Origin: Myxococcaceae bacterium
GTDB lineage: Bacteria; Myxococcota; Myxococcia; Myxococcales; Myxococcaceae
Assembly: GCA_016926755.1 (NCBI GenBank)
Contig: JAFGNZ010000222.1
Location: 1-49,003, forward strand
Length of the DNA: 49,003 nucleotides
Direction of reading: 5' to 3'
Under the pieces are notes generated by a model. The model was not told the DNA's origin. It was given only the letters and a program-made list of their open reading frames with translations, and searched no databases. Shown here one piece after another: positions 14,292 through 22,130 of the stretch (positions are counted from its first letter, which is position 1; each line of letters opens with the position of its first letter). The position numbers and the translations under genes are program-made.

Positions 14292-16313
14292 TCACGGCCT
14301 CCGCGAGGCGGCGGCCGCGCGCTCCAGGGCGGAGATGAGCTCGCGGTGGCGCGTGCGGGAGGGCGCTCCGCCGGCGCGCAGGGCCAGGGCCAGCGCCAGG
14401 GGCAGGTTGAGCGCGGCATTGTCCGCCAGCTTCTCCCGGTACCCGCGCGGGTAGTCCGTTGGGACACGCAGGCTCCAGTTCTCCTCGTTGACGGTGCCGG
14501 GCGCGTTGTAGATGTCGAGCAGCCCGAGCAGATCGGCGAAGAAGATCATCACGTTGCGCGCCCGGCAGGCGAGGAGATCGGCGAACTTCGCCTGCACGAG
14601 CAGCCCCGGCTCTTCCGCGAGCCGCCGCGCGAACGCCTCGCGCCCCTCGGGCTCCGGGTGGAGGCGCCAGGCCAGATAGTCCGCCTGCGCGCGATCAGCG
14701 CCTGTCTCCCGCCACCGGGCGGCCACGCGCCACAGGGGCGGAGTGTCGTGGGTGCCCACCATCACCCAGTCCTCCGGGGCCGCGTTCTCGCTCCGGTAGA
14801 CGTCGGCCGGATCCTTCAGGTTGGCCTTCTGGGTGACGCGGAAGCGCCCCAGGCCGTACTGCGCCAGCACGCGCTGGAGCGGGTAGGGCTGGGTGCTCAG
14901 CACCTCGGCCAGCAGGTCCGTCAGCGCTCGTCCGTGGCGGCGAGAGGACGTGACGATGGTGTCGAAGAGGATGCTGTACTGGCGCACCTGCTCGGGCGTG
15001 AGCGCGCGCACCCAGCCATCCGCGTGGCGCGGCACGGAGCGATCGAGCTGCTCCGGCGTGGCGATGGCGTACCGCGCCAGCTCCGGATGATCCGGCAGGT
15101 CCGGCGAGTCGAAGAGCCGCGCTCCCGTCTGCACGGCCCGCAGCGCGTCCGGCTCGCCCGCGCGGTAGACCCAGGGGCACACCAGCCCGTGCGGATGGTC
15201 GATGCGCAGCCCGTCATACTCCCCCAGCATCTTGTGCATCCGCGCGTCCATGAAGCGCAGCACGGGGCCGGACCGGCGCTCCGGGGAGAGGCCCTGGTGC
15301 GGCTCGAAGAACCGGGCGGGGTCCAGCACCGGGTAGTTCCACGGCTGGCCCTCGGGGTTGGTGCGGCTGGGCGGAGCGCCCATCAGGTACGTGCGCAGGA
15401 ACAGCTCCTGCCACGCCCACGCATCCTCCAGCGAGAAGCCGATCTGCAGATCCCCGTAGAGCTTGAGGCCCAGGCCCACCGCCTGGTCCCGCAGCTTCAT
15501 GTGGCAGGTATGCACGAGGAGCTGCTGGAAGGCGTAGCGCTCGATGAGCTCCGCGTACTTCGAGAGCAGGGCCCGCCCGCGCGCCTCGCACGCCGCCTCC
15601 TCACCCGGGGCCGGGGCGAACAGCCGCGCGTCGAGCGCCGCCTCTCCCTGTCCTGTCCACCGCCGCCAGTCGCGCTGCCCGTGCTCGACGCAGAGGGCCT
15701 CGAAGAGGGCATCGCGCAGCAGCCAGTCGCGGTGCTCCTTCTGAAAGGCGTCGAGGCCCAGGCTCAGACGCTCGATGGCGGGGTGCACTTGCTCCTGGGC
15801 CCGCCTGCGCTGGAAGGTGGCCCACACCTCGTCGAGCGCGGCGTGCTGGGCTCGGAAGGCGTGGCGATAGCGCGCCCCAGGTCCGACGCCAGCAGGGAGG
15901 GAGTCCACCAGGGAGGACAGCCCGTCCGGGCTCAGCAGCGCGCCCTGGTCCGGCTCCACCAACGCGGCGGCTGGGATGTTGAGCACGTTGCGGGAGAAGA
16001 GCGTCGAGTCATACGGCGAGGCGTTGAACTCGGAGGTCTGCCCCTGAGGCCCGAGCTGGATACCGGTGAAGCCCAGCTCGCGGGCGAACTCGAGGAAGCG
16101 GGCGGCGCCTCGGGAGTAGGGCGAGCCGCGGCCGATGTCCTCTTGCGGCTCGCTGGGGAAGCTCGAGTCGTGGATGCCCAGCACCAGGTTGCGCACGTCC
16201 AGCGCTGCCAGGGCCGCGGTGATGAGCTGTCGGTGGTCCTCGGGGAGCACCTCCACCTCCAGCCTTGTCCCCTCGGGGACACCCGAATCATCCGAGCCGT
16301 TCTGTTCCGCCAT
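14292..16313 (-). CDS. malQ: Divergent 4-alpha-glucanotransferase (GH77, amylomaltase)
   Basis: 673 residues of the GH77 type, which moves alpha-1,4-glucan segments between maltodextrins in the cytoplasm. Visible are ASPYDSTLFSRN near residue 98 (substrate region), GAPPSRTNPEGQPWNYP (312-328), the nucleophile Asp372 in LRIDHPHGL, and VGTHDTPPLW, where the family normally has GTHDNDT. The acid/base position seems to be LLAEVLSTQPYP, in place of the usual EDLG. The open frame continues to 16463, but the ATG at 16313 (MAEQNGSDDS) follows a close CGGGAG and gives a sensible start. Several canonical loops differ from E. coli MalQ, so specificity may be altered. It converges with the AMIN-like gene. 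Confidence 0.85.
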   Translation of the reverse strand: MAEQNGSDDSGVPEGTRLEVEVLPEDHRQLITAALAALDVRNLVLGIHDSSFPSEPQEDIGRGSPYSRGAARFLEFARELGFTGIQLGPQGQTSEFNASPYDSTLFSRNVLNIPAAALVEPDQGALLSPDGLSSLVDSLPAGVGPGARYRHAFRAQHAALDEVWATFQRRRAQEQVHPAIERLSLGLDAFQKEHRDWLLRDALFEALCVEHGQRDWRRWTGQGEAALDARLFAPAPGEEAACEARGRALLSKYAELIERYAFQQLLVHTCHMKLRDQAVGLGLKLYGDLQIGFSLEDAWAWQELFLRTYLMGAPPSRTNPEGQPWNYPVLDPARFFEPHQGLSPERRSGPVLRFMDARMHKMLGEYDGLRIDHPHGLVCPWVYRAGEPDALRAVQTGARLFDSPDLPDHPELARYAIATPEQLDRSVPRHADGWVRALTPEQVRQYSILFDTIVTSSRRHGRALTDLLAEVLSTQPYPLQRVLAQYGLGRFRVTQKANLKDPADVYRSENAAPEDWVMVGTHDTPPLWRVAARWRETGADRAQADYLAWRLHPEPEGREAFARRLAEEPGLLVQAKFADLLACRARNVMIFFADLLGLLDIYNAPGTVNEENWSLRVPTDYPRGYREKLADNAALNLPLALALALRAGGAPSRTRHRELISALERAAAASRRP

Positions 16314-16350
16314 GGAGCTCCCGAGAACCTCGCCGCCGGAACCATACCCG

Positions 16351-16512
16351 ATGCGGCTCCGTTCCCGGGGTCCCGCTTGCAGCTTCAGCGGCACGGTGCT
16401 CACCCCCGGGGAGGCGCGCCAGCGCGAGCTGGGCGCTCCCGGCAGCCAAGCGACGCTCTCCATCCGCCGCGACGGTCAGCCGCGCTCGGTCACGCTCACC
16501 CGCGCTCGATGA
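16351..16512 (+). pseudogene. Possible remnant of a PDZ-domain C-terminus
   Basis: On the plus strand, between malQ and the efflux genes (both on minus), the frame ending at TGA 16510-16512 reads VLTPGEARQRELGAPGSQAT, then LSIRRDGQPRSVTLTRAR. The pattern G-x-x-G-S-x-V-x-L-x-I-x-R-x-G followed by a beta strand is how many PDZ domains and PDZ-ended proteases finish. Upstream the frame becomes the antisense of malQ and is not protein-like. No ribosome-binding site is seen. Best read as a gene fragment; a chance resemblance is possible. Confidence 0.3.
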
Positions 16513-16524
16513 TGAGCCGGGGCT

Positions 16525-19500
16525 CTACTCCTGGCGGGACTGAGGCACTGGGCGCGCCTCTCCGCCGTGGGTCGGCTTCGGCGTGCCGTGCCCGAACCAC
16601 TTCTGGAACTTGCCGAAGAACCAGCTCCGCATGTTCGAGAGGATCTCGTACACCGTCGGGATCACCAGCAGCGTGAGCAGCGTGGAGGTGATGACGCCGC
16701 CGATCACCGCGCGCCCCAGCGGGGCCCGGAAGTCGGCGCCCTCGCCCCGCCCCAGCGCCACCGGAGTCATCCCGGCGATCAGCGCCAGCGTCGTCATCAT
16801 GATGGGGCGCAGACGGATCCGCCCGGCCTCGATGATCGCATCCCGCAGCGGTATCCCACGCTCCTGGTGGGACCACTTGGCGAAGTCGATGAGCAGGATG
16901 GCGTTCTTCGCCACGATGCCCATCAGCAGGATGACGCCAATGAGGCTCATGATGTTCAGCGTGTCGCCGGTGATGAGCAGCGCCAGCACCACGCCGATGA
17001 GCGACAGCGGCAGCGAGAGCAGGATGGCCAGCGGATCCAGGAACGAGCCGAACTGCACGACCAGGATGAGGTACATCAGCAGCACGGCGGTGATCAGCGC
17101 GACCAGCACGCGGCCGAACACCTCCGCCGTGTCCGCCGCCTCGCCGCCCTCGGAGAGCACATAGCCCTCCGGCAGCGGGATGGACGCCAGCCGCGCGTGG
17201 ATGTCCCTCATCACCTCCGACAGCGAGCGCCCCTGCACGTTGGCCTGGATGTTGACGACCTTCTCCCGGTTGAGGTGGTTGATCTGCGCGGGCCCTATCG
17301 TCTCGCGGATCTCCGCCACCTGCCCCAGGGGCATCACCACCGGCGCGCCGCCCGCTCCGCCGGGGAGCACGATCGGCAGCTGCGCCAGATCACTCGGCCT
17401 CCGGCGGGCCTCCGGCGCCAGGCGCACCATCACGTCCCGGGTCTCTCCCGTGGGGTCCACCCAGTCGCCCGCATCCAGCCCCGCGAACGCGGGCCGCAGC
17501 GACTGCGCCACCTGCCCCACCGTCACCCCGAGCTGCCCGGCCAGCCCGCGCCGCAGCTCCACCTCCAGCTCTGGCCGCTGGGCGCGGGTGGACAGCCCGA
17601 CGTCCACCGCGCCAGGCACCTGCGCCACCTCTCCCTTCAGCTTCTCTGCCAGCTCGCTCAGCATCCGCGCGTCCGGCCCGGTCAGCTGGAGCTGAACGGA
17701 CTTCATGGCCCCGCCGAAGCCGGTGGTGAAGACGGACACGCTCGCCCCGGCGATCCGCGTCACCTCCTCGCGGACGATGGAGCCCAGCTCATCCTGGCTC
17801 AGCTCGCGGGTGTCCTTGGGCTTGAGCCGCACGTACACCAGCGCCTGATCCACGCCCGGCGAGCGCAGCGGCAGCGGCGTGCCGAGGGTGGCGTACGTGT
17901 ACGCCACCTCCGGGTGGCTCCGGGCGATGCGCGACACCTCCTCCACCTTGCGCCGCGTGTACTCCAGGTTGGAGCTGGGGGGCGCTTCCACCAGGATCTC
18001 CATCTCGCTGTTGTCGCTCACCGGGACGAAGCCGCCGCCGCCGAACAAGCCCTGGAGCGCCAGCGCGCCCACGAACGAGCCCACCGCCAGCAGCACCATG
18101 GCCAGCCGGTGATCCAGCGCCCAGGCGATGACGCGCTTGTAGCGGTTCGCCTGCTGGTCGAACCAGCGGTTGAAGTGCGTCAGCGCCCGCGAGAGGGTGC
18201 TCCGTCGCACCCCCTTCTCCACCTGGGGATCCGCCCAGTACGCCGAGAGCATCGGATCCAGCGAGAAGCTCACGAAGAGCGACACCAGCACCGCGCACGC
18301 GATGGTGAGGGCGAAGGGCTTGAACCACTGCCCGGCCTCGCCGTACATGAACGCGATCGGGACGAACACCGCCACGATGGAGAAGGTGGTGGCCGCCACC
18401 GCGAGGCCGATCTCGTTCGTGCCCTCGTGGGAGGCCGTCATGTGGTCCTTCCCCATCTCGATGTGACGCACGATGTTCTCGCGCACCACGATGGCGTCGT
18501 CGATGAGGATGCCGATGGCCAGCGACAGGCCCAGCAGCGACATGGTATTGAGCGTGAAGCCGAACGCCCACACGCTGATGAAGGCCGCCAGCACGCTCAC
18601 CGGCAGCGCCAGGCCAGTGATGATGGTGGAGCGCCACGAGTTGAGGAAGAGGAACACCACCAGCACCGTGAGGATGGCGCCCTCCAGCAGCGCCTCCTCC
18701 ACGTTGCGCACGGCCGCCGCCACGCGCGTGCCGGCGTCTCGGACGATCTCCAGCCGCACGCCCGGAGGGAGCCGGGGCTCGAGCGCCTTGATGCGCGCGC
18801 GCAGGGTGTCCGCCACGTCCGTGGTGCTGTAGCCCTTGGCCTTCAGCACGTCGATGCCCACGGCCTGCTTGCCGTTGAAGAGGGTCAGCGTGCGCGGCTC
18901 CTCCGTCCCATCCTTCACCTGCGCCACCTGCCCCAGCCGGATGGCCTGCCCATTGCGCGCGGCGATGACGAGCCGGGTGAAGTCCTCGGGCGTCTCCAGC
19001 CGGCCCTTGAGGCGGATGGTCTGCTCCTCCAGCGCCTCCGTGACGCGCCCCACCGGCGCGGCGAGGTTCTGCACCTGCAGCGCCTGCACCACCTCCGCCA
19101 CGCTCAGCCCCGCCGCCTGGAGCGCCGCCGGCCTCAGCTCCACCGTCAGCTCGCGCTCGATGCCGCCCACCACCGTCGCCTGCGCCACCCCCGCCACGCC
19201 GCGCAGCTCGCGCACCACCATCGGGTCCGCGATGCGCGTGAGCGTGGTGGCCGGCAGCGTGTCCGACGTCAACGTCAGCGAGAGGATGGGCAGGTCCGCT
19301 GGATCGAACCGCGTGAGGATGGGCTCCTCCATCTCCTGCGGCAGCTCCTCGCGCTTGCCGGAGATGGCGTCCCGGATGTCTTGCGTGGCCTGCTGGATGT
19401 CCTTCTCGAAGTTGAAGAAGACGGTGAACGTGGCCAGGCCATCGGTGGCGCTGGAGGTCGTCTTGCTGCCGTCCAGGCCGCTGATGCTGAAGATGGCGTC

Positions 19501-19704
19501 CTCGACGGGCTCGACGATCTCCCGCTCCACCACGTCCGGCGAGGCGCCCGGATAGGCGATGGTGACCGCCACGACGGGCGGCTGGACGTCGGGGAACTCA
19601 TCCGTCTCCAGGTTGATGAGCGCGATGAGCCCGAAGACGACCAGCGCCACCATGCAGGTGATGGTGACGATGGGGCGCTTGATGGCGAAGTCGGAGATGA
19701 ACAC
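16525..19704 (-). CDS. RND efflux pump inner-membrane transporter (HAE1/AcrB family)
   Basis: 1059 residues, the usual length for hydrophobe/amphiphile RND pumps. It begins FISDFAIKRPIVTI, the classic first helix, followed by a large periplasmic porter domain. TM4 has SLAIGILIDDAIVVREN with the proton-relay pair Asp402/Asp403, and a second half repeats the layout with GIVAKNAILLIDFAK in TM10 carrying the relay Lys. It pumps drugs, dyes or metabolites out of the cell using the proton gradient, in a tripartite complex. The start is GTG at 19704 with GGGAG 5 nt upstream; the translation MFISDF fits the family exactly. It follows the adaptor gene after 39 nt. No outer-membrane channel gene is adjacent. 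Confidence 0.95.
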   Translation of the reverse strand: MFISDFAIKRPIVTITCMVALVVFGLIALINLETDEFPDVQPPVVAVTIAYPGASPDVVEREIVEPVEDAIFSISGLDGSKTTSSATDGLATFTVFFNFEKDIQQATQDIRDAISGKREELPQEMEEPILTRFDPADLPILSLTLTSDTLPATTLTRIADPMVVRELRGVAGVAQATVVGGIERELTVELRPAALQAAGLSVAEVVQALQVQNLAAPVGRVTEALEEQTIRLKGRLETPEDFTRLVIAARNGQAIRLGQVAQVKDGTEEPRTLTLFNGKQAVGIDVLKAKGYSTTDVADTLRARIKALEPRLPPGVRLEIVRDAGTRVAAAVRNVEEALLEGAILTVLVVFLFLNSWRSTIITGLALPVSVLAAFISVWAFGFTLNTMSLLGLSLAIGILIDDAIVVRENIVRHIEMGKDHMTASHEGTNEIGLAVAATTFSIVAVFVPIAFMYGEAGQWFKPFALTIACAVLVSLFVSFSLDPMLSAYWADPQVEKGVRRSTLSRALTHFNRWFDQQANRYKRVIAWALDHRLAMVLLAVGSFVGALALQGLFGGGGFVPVSDNSEMEILVEAPPSSNLEYTRRKVEEVSRIARSHPEVAYTYATLGTPLPLRSPGVDQALVYVRLKPKDTRELSQDELGSIVREEVTRIAGASVSVFTTGFGGAMKSVQLQLTGPDARMLSELAEKLKGEVAQVPGAVDVGLSTRAQRPELEVELRRGLAGQLGVTVGQVAQSLRPAFAGLDAGDWVDPTGETRDVMVRLAPEARRRPSDLAQLPIVLPGGAGGAPVVMPLGQVAEIRETIGPAQINHLNREKVVNIQANVQGRSLSEVMRDIHARLASIPLPEGYVLSEGGEAADTAEVFGRVLVALITAVLLMYLILVVQFGSFLDPLAILLSLPLSLIGVVLALLITGDTLNIMSLIGVILLMGIVAKNAILLIDFAKWSHQERGIPLRDAIIEAGRIRLRPIMMTTLALIAGMTPVALGRGEGADFRAPLGRAVIGGVITSTLLTLLVIPTVYEILSNMRSWFFGKFQKWFGHGTPKPTHGGEARPVPQSRQE

Positions 19705-19743
19705 GGCGACTCCCGGCGAAGAGCGTGGGTGGACGGATCGGCT

Positions 19744-20946
19744 TCAACGGGACGCTGGCGAGGTGAGGTCCTGCCGTGGCTGCTCCTGCAGGCCCTGCTG
19801 CTCCTGGGAGGCGGGCGCCCGCGGCAGCTGCACGGAGGTCCCCTCGGCCAGCTCCCGCGCCGAGCCCAGCACCACCACGTCCCCGGCCTGGAGGCCCGAG
19901 CGAATCTCCACCTGCTGCGCCACCTCGTCGCGCAGGCCGGGCTCCACCGATACGCGCTCCACCTTGCCCTCCCTCACCCGGAGCACCGAGGGCGTCGTCG
20001 TGCGCAGATCCACCGCCCCCGCCGGCACGGCGAGCGCCTCGCGCGACTCGGAGGCCACGCGCCCCTGGGCGAACAGCCCCACCCGCAGCGCCTGCTCCAC
20101 GTTGGGGAGGGCCACGTAGATGCGCACCTGCCCGGTGGCCGCGTCCACCACCGGGTTGACCCGCTCGATCTTCCCCTCGAAGGACTCGTCCCCGTAGCCG
20201 GAGACCCGGAAGTCCACCGGCGTGCCGGGCTGCAGCGCGCCGGCGTGCTCGGCGGGGACGGAGGCCTCCAGCCGCAGGCTCGAAGGGTCCACCACGGTGA
20301 CCAGCGGGGAGCCCGGCGCGACGATGTCCCCCGCGTTCGCCTGGCGCTCGCTCACCACCCCGTTGAAAGGAGCGGTGATGCGCGTGCGGCCCAGCTGCTC
20401 CTGCGTCAGCGCGTGACGGGCCTGGGCCTCGGAGCGCTGCGCCTCGGCCTGCTCCCGCGCCAGCTTGATGCGGTCGAAGTCCCGCTGGGTGATGACGCCG
20501 GCCTCGGCCAGCTTCGCGTTGCGCTCCTCCTCGGCCCGGGCCACCTCCAGCGAGTTGCCCGCTACCCGCGCCGCGGAGCGCGCGGCGATGGCCTGATCCT
20601 GGAGCGCCGCGTCATCGATGCGCATGAGCAGCTCGCCGCGCTTCACCGGCTGGCCCTGCTCCACCTTCACCTCCAAGAGGGCGCCGCCCACCTCCGCGCG
20701 AAGGGTGGCCGCGCGCTGGGCCTGGAGCGAGCCGGAGATGACCGGGCCGCTCTCCAGCTCCCGCACCTCCGCCCGCGTCACGTTCTCCGCGCCGAGCAGC
20801 ACCGGGGCCTCCGCCTGAGGCGCGGCGGACTCGGCCTTCTGGCCATTGCAGCCCCCCAGGCCCGCGAGCCCCAGCGCTCCCAGCAGCACCCCGGACCGGC
20901 AGCCCCGCACGAGCGCGCGCAGCCCTCCTCCCGGAACCTGTCGCAT
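19744..20946 (-). CDS. RND efflux periplasmic adaptor (membrane fusion) lipoprotein
   Basis: About 400 residues. Signal peptide with a lipobox near residue 33 (LAGLGGCNG). Then the adaptor layout: a beta/lipoyl half-motif (LRAEVGGALLEVKVEQGQPV), an Ala/Glu-rich alpha-hairpin (roughly residues 115-180), the second lipoyl half (RITAPFNGVVSERQANAGD) and beta-barrel plus membrane-proximal parts to a Gln-rich tail. It bridges the RND transporter and an outer-membrane channel. The ATG at 20946 is preferred because GGGGAG lies 6 nt upstream; the GTG one codon earlier would be too close. It is first in a two-gene operon with the transporter and shows the E-L-E-S-G-P segment common in MexA-like proteins. 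Confidence 0.93.
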   Translation of the reverse strand: MRQVPGGGLRALVRGCRSGVLLGALGLAGLGGCNGQKAESAAPQAEAPVLLGAENVTRAEVRELESGPVISGSLQAQRAATLRAEVGGALLEVKVEQGQPVKRGELLMRIDDAALQDQAIAARSAARVAGNSLEVARAEEERNAKLAEAGVITQRDFDRIKLAREQAEAQRSEAQARHALTQEQLGRTRITAPFNGVVSERQANAGDIVAPGSPLVTVVDPSSLRLEASVPAEHAGALQPGTPVDFRVSGYGDESFEGKIERVNPVVDAATGQVRIYVALPNVEQALRVGLFAQGRVASESREALAVPAGAVDLRTTTPSVLRVREGKVERVSVEPGLRDEVAQQVEIRSGLQAGDVVVLGSARELAEGTSVQLPRAPASQEQQGLQEQPRQDLTSPASR

Positions 20947-20992
20947 CACCTGCTCCCCTGTCTCTGGAGATCTCCCGCGCCCGGATCTGTCG

Positions 20993-21937
20993 CTACGGCA
21001 GGGCGCCGGGGATCTCGCTGATGATGAGCGTGCCAGGAGAGAAGCTCGCGGCGCAGGTGCTCACCAGCCGGCCATCCGCGCACGCGATCTGCGTGGTGGA
21101 GCGGTTCTGCGAGGTGAAGCAGCTGGCCCCCTCGGGGGTCCACTCGGCCTCGGCCGACCAGGACTCCGTGTCCACCTGCACGCTCACCGCGTCATAGAGG
21201 TTCACCAGGTTGCCATCCACGGTGTGAGGGGTGCCATCGCCACAGAAGTCCCCGCGCAGCAGCCGGGTGCACGCCTGGTGGTGGTCCGCCAGGCTCTGGC
21301 CATTCACCGAGCGCCAGGGCGCGTAGCCGAACCGCACGCACTTGGCGAGCGCCGCCCCCTCACACGCGAAGGTGAAGTGGGTCGTGTCGTAGTCCTTCGC
21401 GCCGCCACCAGCCACGCCCTCGCGGTAGTCCCAGCTGCCCTCCAGCGGGATGGCGTCGAGCGCCGTGCCGTCGGCCGCCACGCAGATGGGCTGCCACTGC
21501 CCGGTCGCCGGCTCCTGGTACGTCACCCGGTAGCTCCACACATCCTGCTCGGCGCCCGTGCCGGGGGTGACGCCCTCGATGCGCAGCGGCACCGTGGTGC
21601 CGTCATCCAGGTTGCCGATGAAGCGCACCTGCTGGAAGTCGATCCCCGACAGCTCCTCCATGTCCAGGAGGCCATGGAAGACGCTGCCTTCCAGCCACGT
21701 CTCCTCCAGCGGAGTGCTCATCCCCTCCCGCCGGGCGCCGTCATAACGCACCGAGACGATCGTGCGGTTCAGGAGCGGGCCGTTCAGGTTCCTGCCGTTC
21801 AGGTTCCTGCCGTTGCCCACCGTCAGCTCCGACGCCGCGACGCCTACGGACGGGGAGAGCGCCTGTGGCTCCGCCGTACCACACCCCACCGCGACCCAGG
21901 CAGCAACCGCCGCCCCCACCACGTGCTTTGCACCCAT
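20993..21937 (-). CDS. ADYC-domain lipoprotein
   Basis: 314 residues. I start it at 21937 rather than the frame's first ATG at 21997, because GGGAGGC lies 4 nt upstream and a lipoprotein signal follows directly (MGAKHVVGAAVAAWVAVGC, Cys19). After a short Asn/Leu/Gly repeat (NGRNLNGRNLNG) comes a region with conserved Cys residues: KCVRFGYAPWRSV, then LRGDFCGDGTPHTVDGNLV and NLYD, then WSAEAEWTPEGASCF. The CGDGxxHT-x-x-G-x-x-xNLYD block is the core that gives the myxobacterial ADYC domain its name (here GDFC instead of ADYC). Function is unknown; the cysteines suggest disulphides in the envelope. The gene is separated from the efflux operon by 46 nt and could be co-transcribed into it. Confidence 0.8.
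   Translation of the reverse strand: MGAKHVVGAAVAAWVAVGCGTAEPQALSPSVGVAASELTVGNGRNLNGRNLNGPLLNRTIVSVRYDGARREGMSTPLEETWLEGSVFHGLLDMEELSGIDFQQVRFIGNLDDGTTVPLRIEGVTPGTGAEQDVWSYRVTYQEPATGQWQPICVAADGTALDAIPLEGSWDYREGVAGGGAKDYDTTHFTFACEGAALAKCVRFGYAPWRSVNGQSLADHHQACTRLLRGDFCGDGTPHTVDGNLVNLYDAVSVQVDTESWSAEAEWTPEGASCFTSQNRSTTQIACADGRLVSTCAASFSPGTLIISEIPGALP
21765..21809. repeat. 15-bp tandem repeat inside the ADYC gene
   Basis: CCGTTCAGGTTCCTG occurs perfectly at 21780-21794 and 21795-21809, with a degenerate third unit at 21765-21779. It keeps the reading frame and encodes the NGRNL/NGPLL pentads just after the lipoprotein signal, so unit number could vary between strains. Confidence 0.7.
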
Positions 21938-22130
21938 GGATGCCTCCCGTCCATCTGCGACTTCGCGGACGGTGTGCAGTGGGTCCCAGGAGCACAAGCT
22001 GCCCAGCGGCGGTCAGGCACTTGCACCGTCTAACGGAGGGCACTCGACTGCCCCAGAACCACGGGGGGCGCGGGCGCTTCGTTGAGAAGCCATCATTCCG
22101 CTGGGCAAATCGGGGGGCGTGCCGCGGAAT

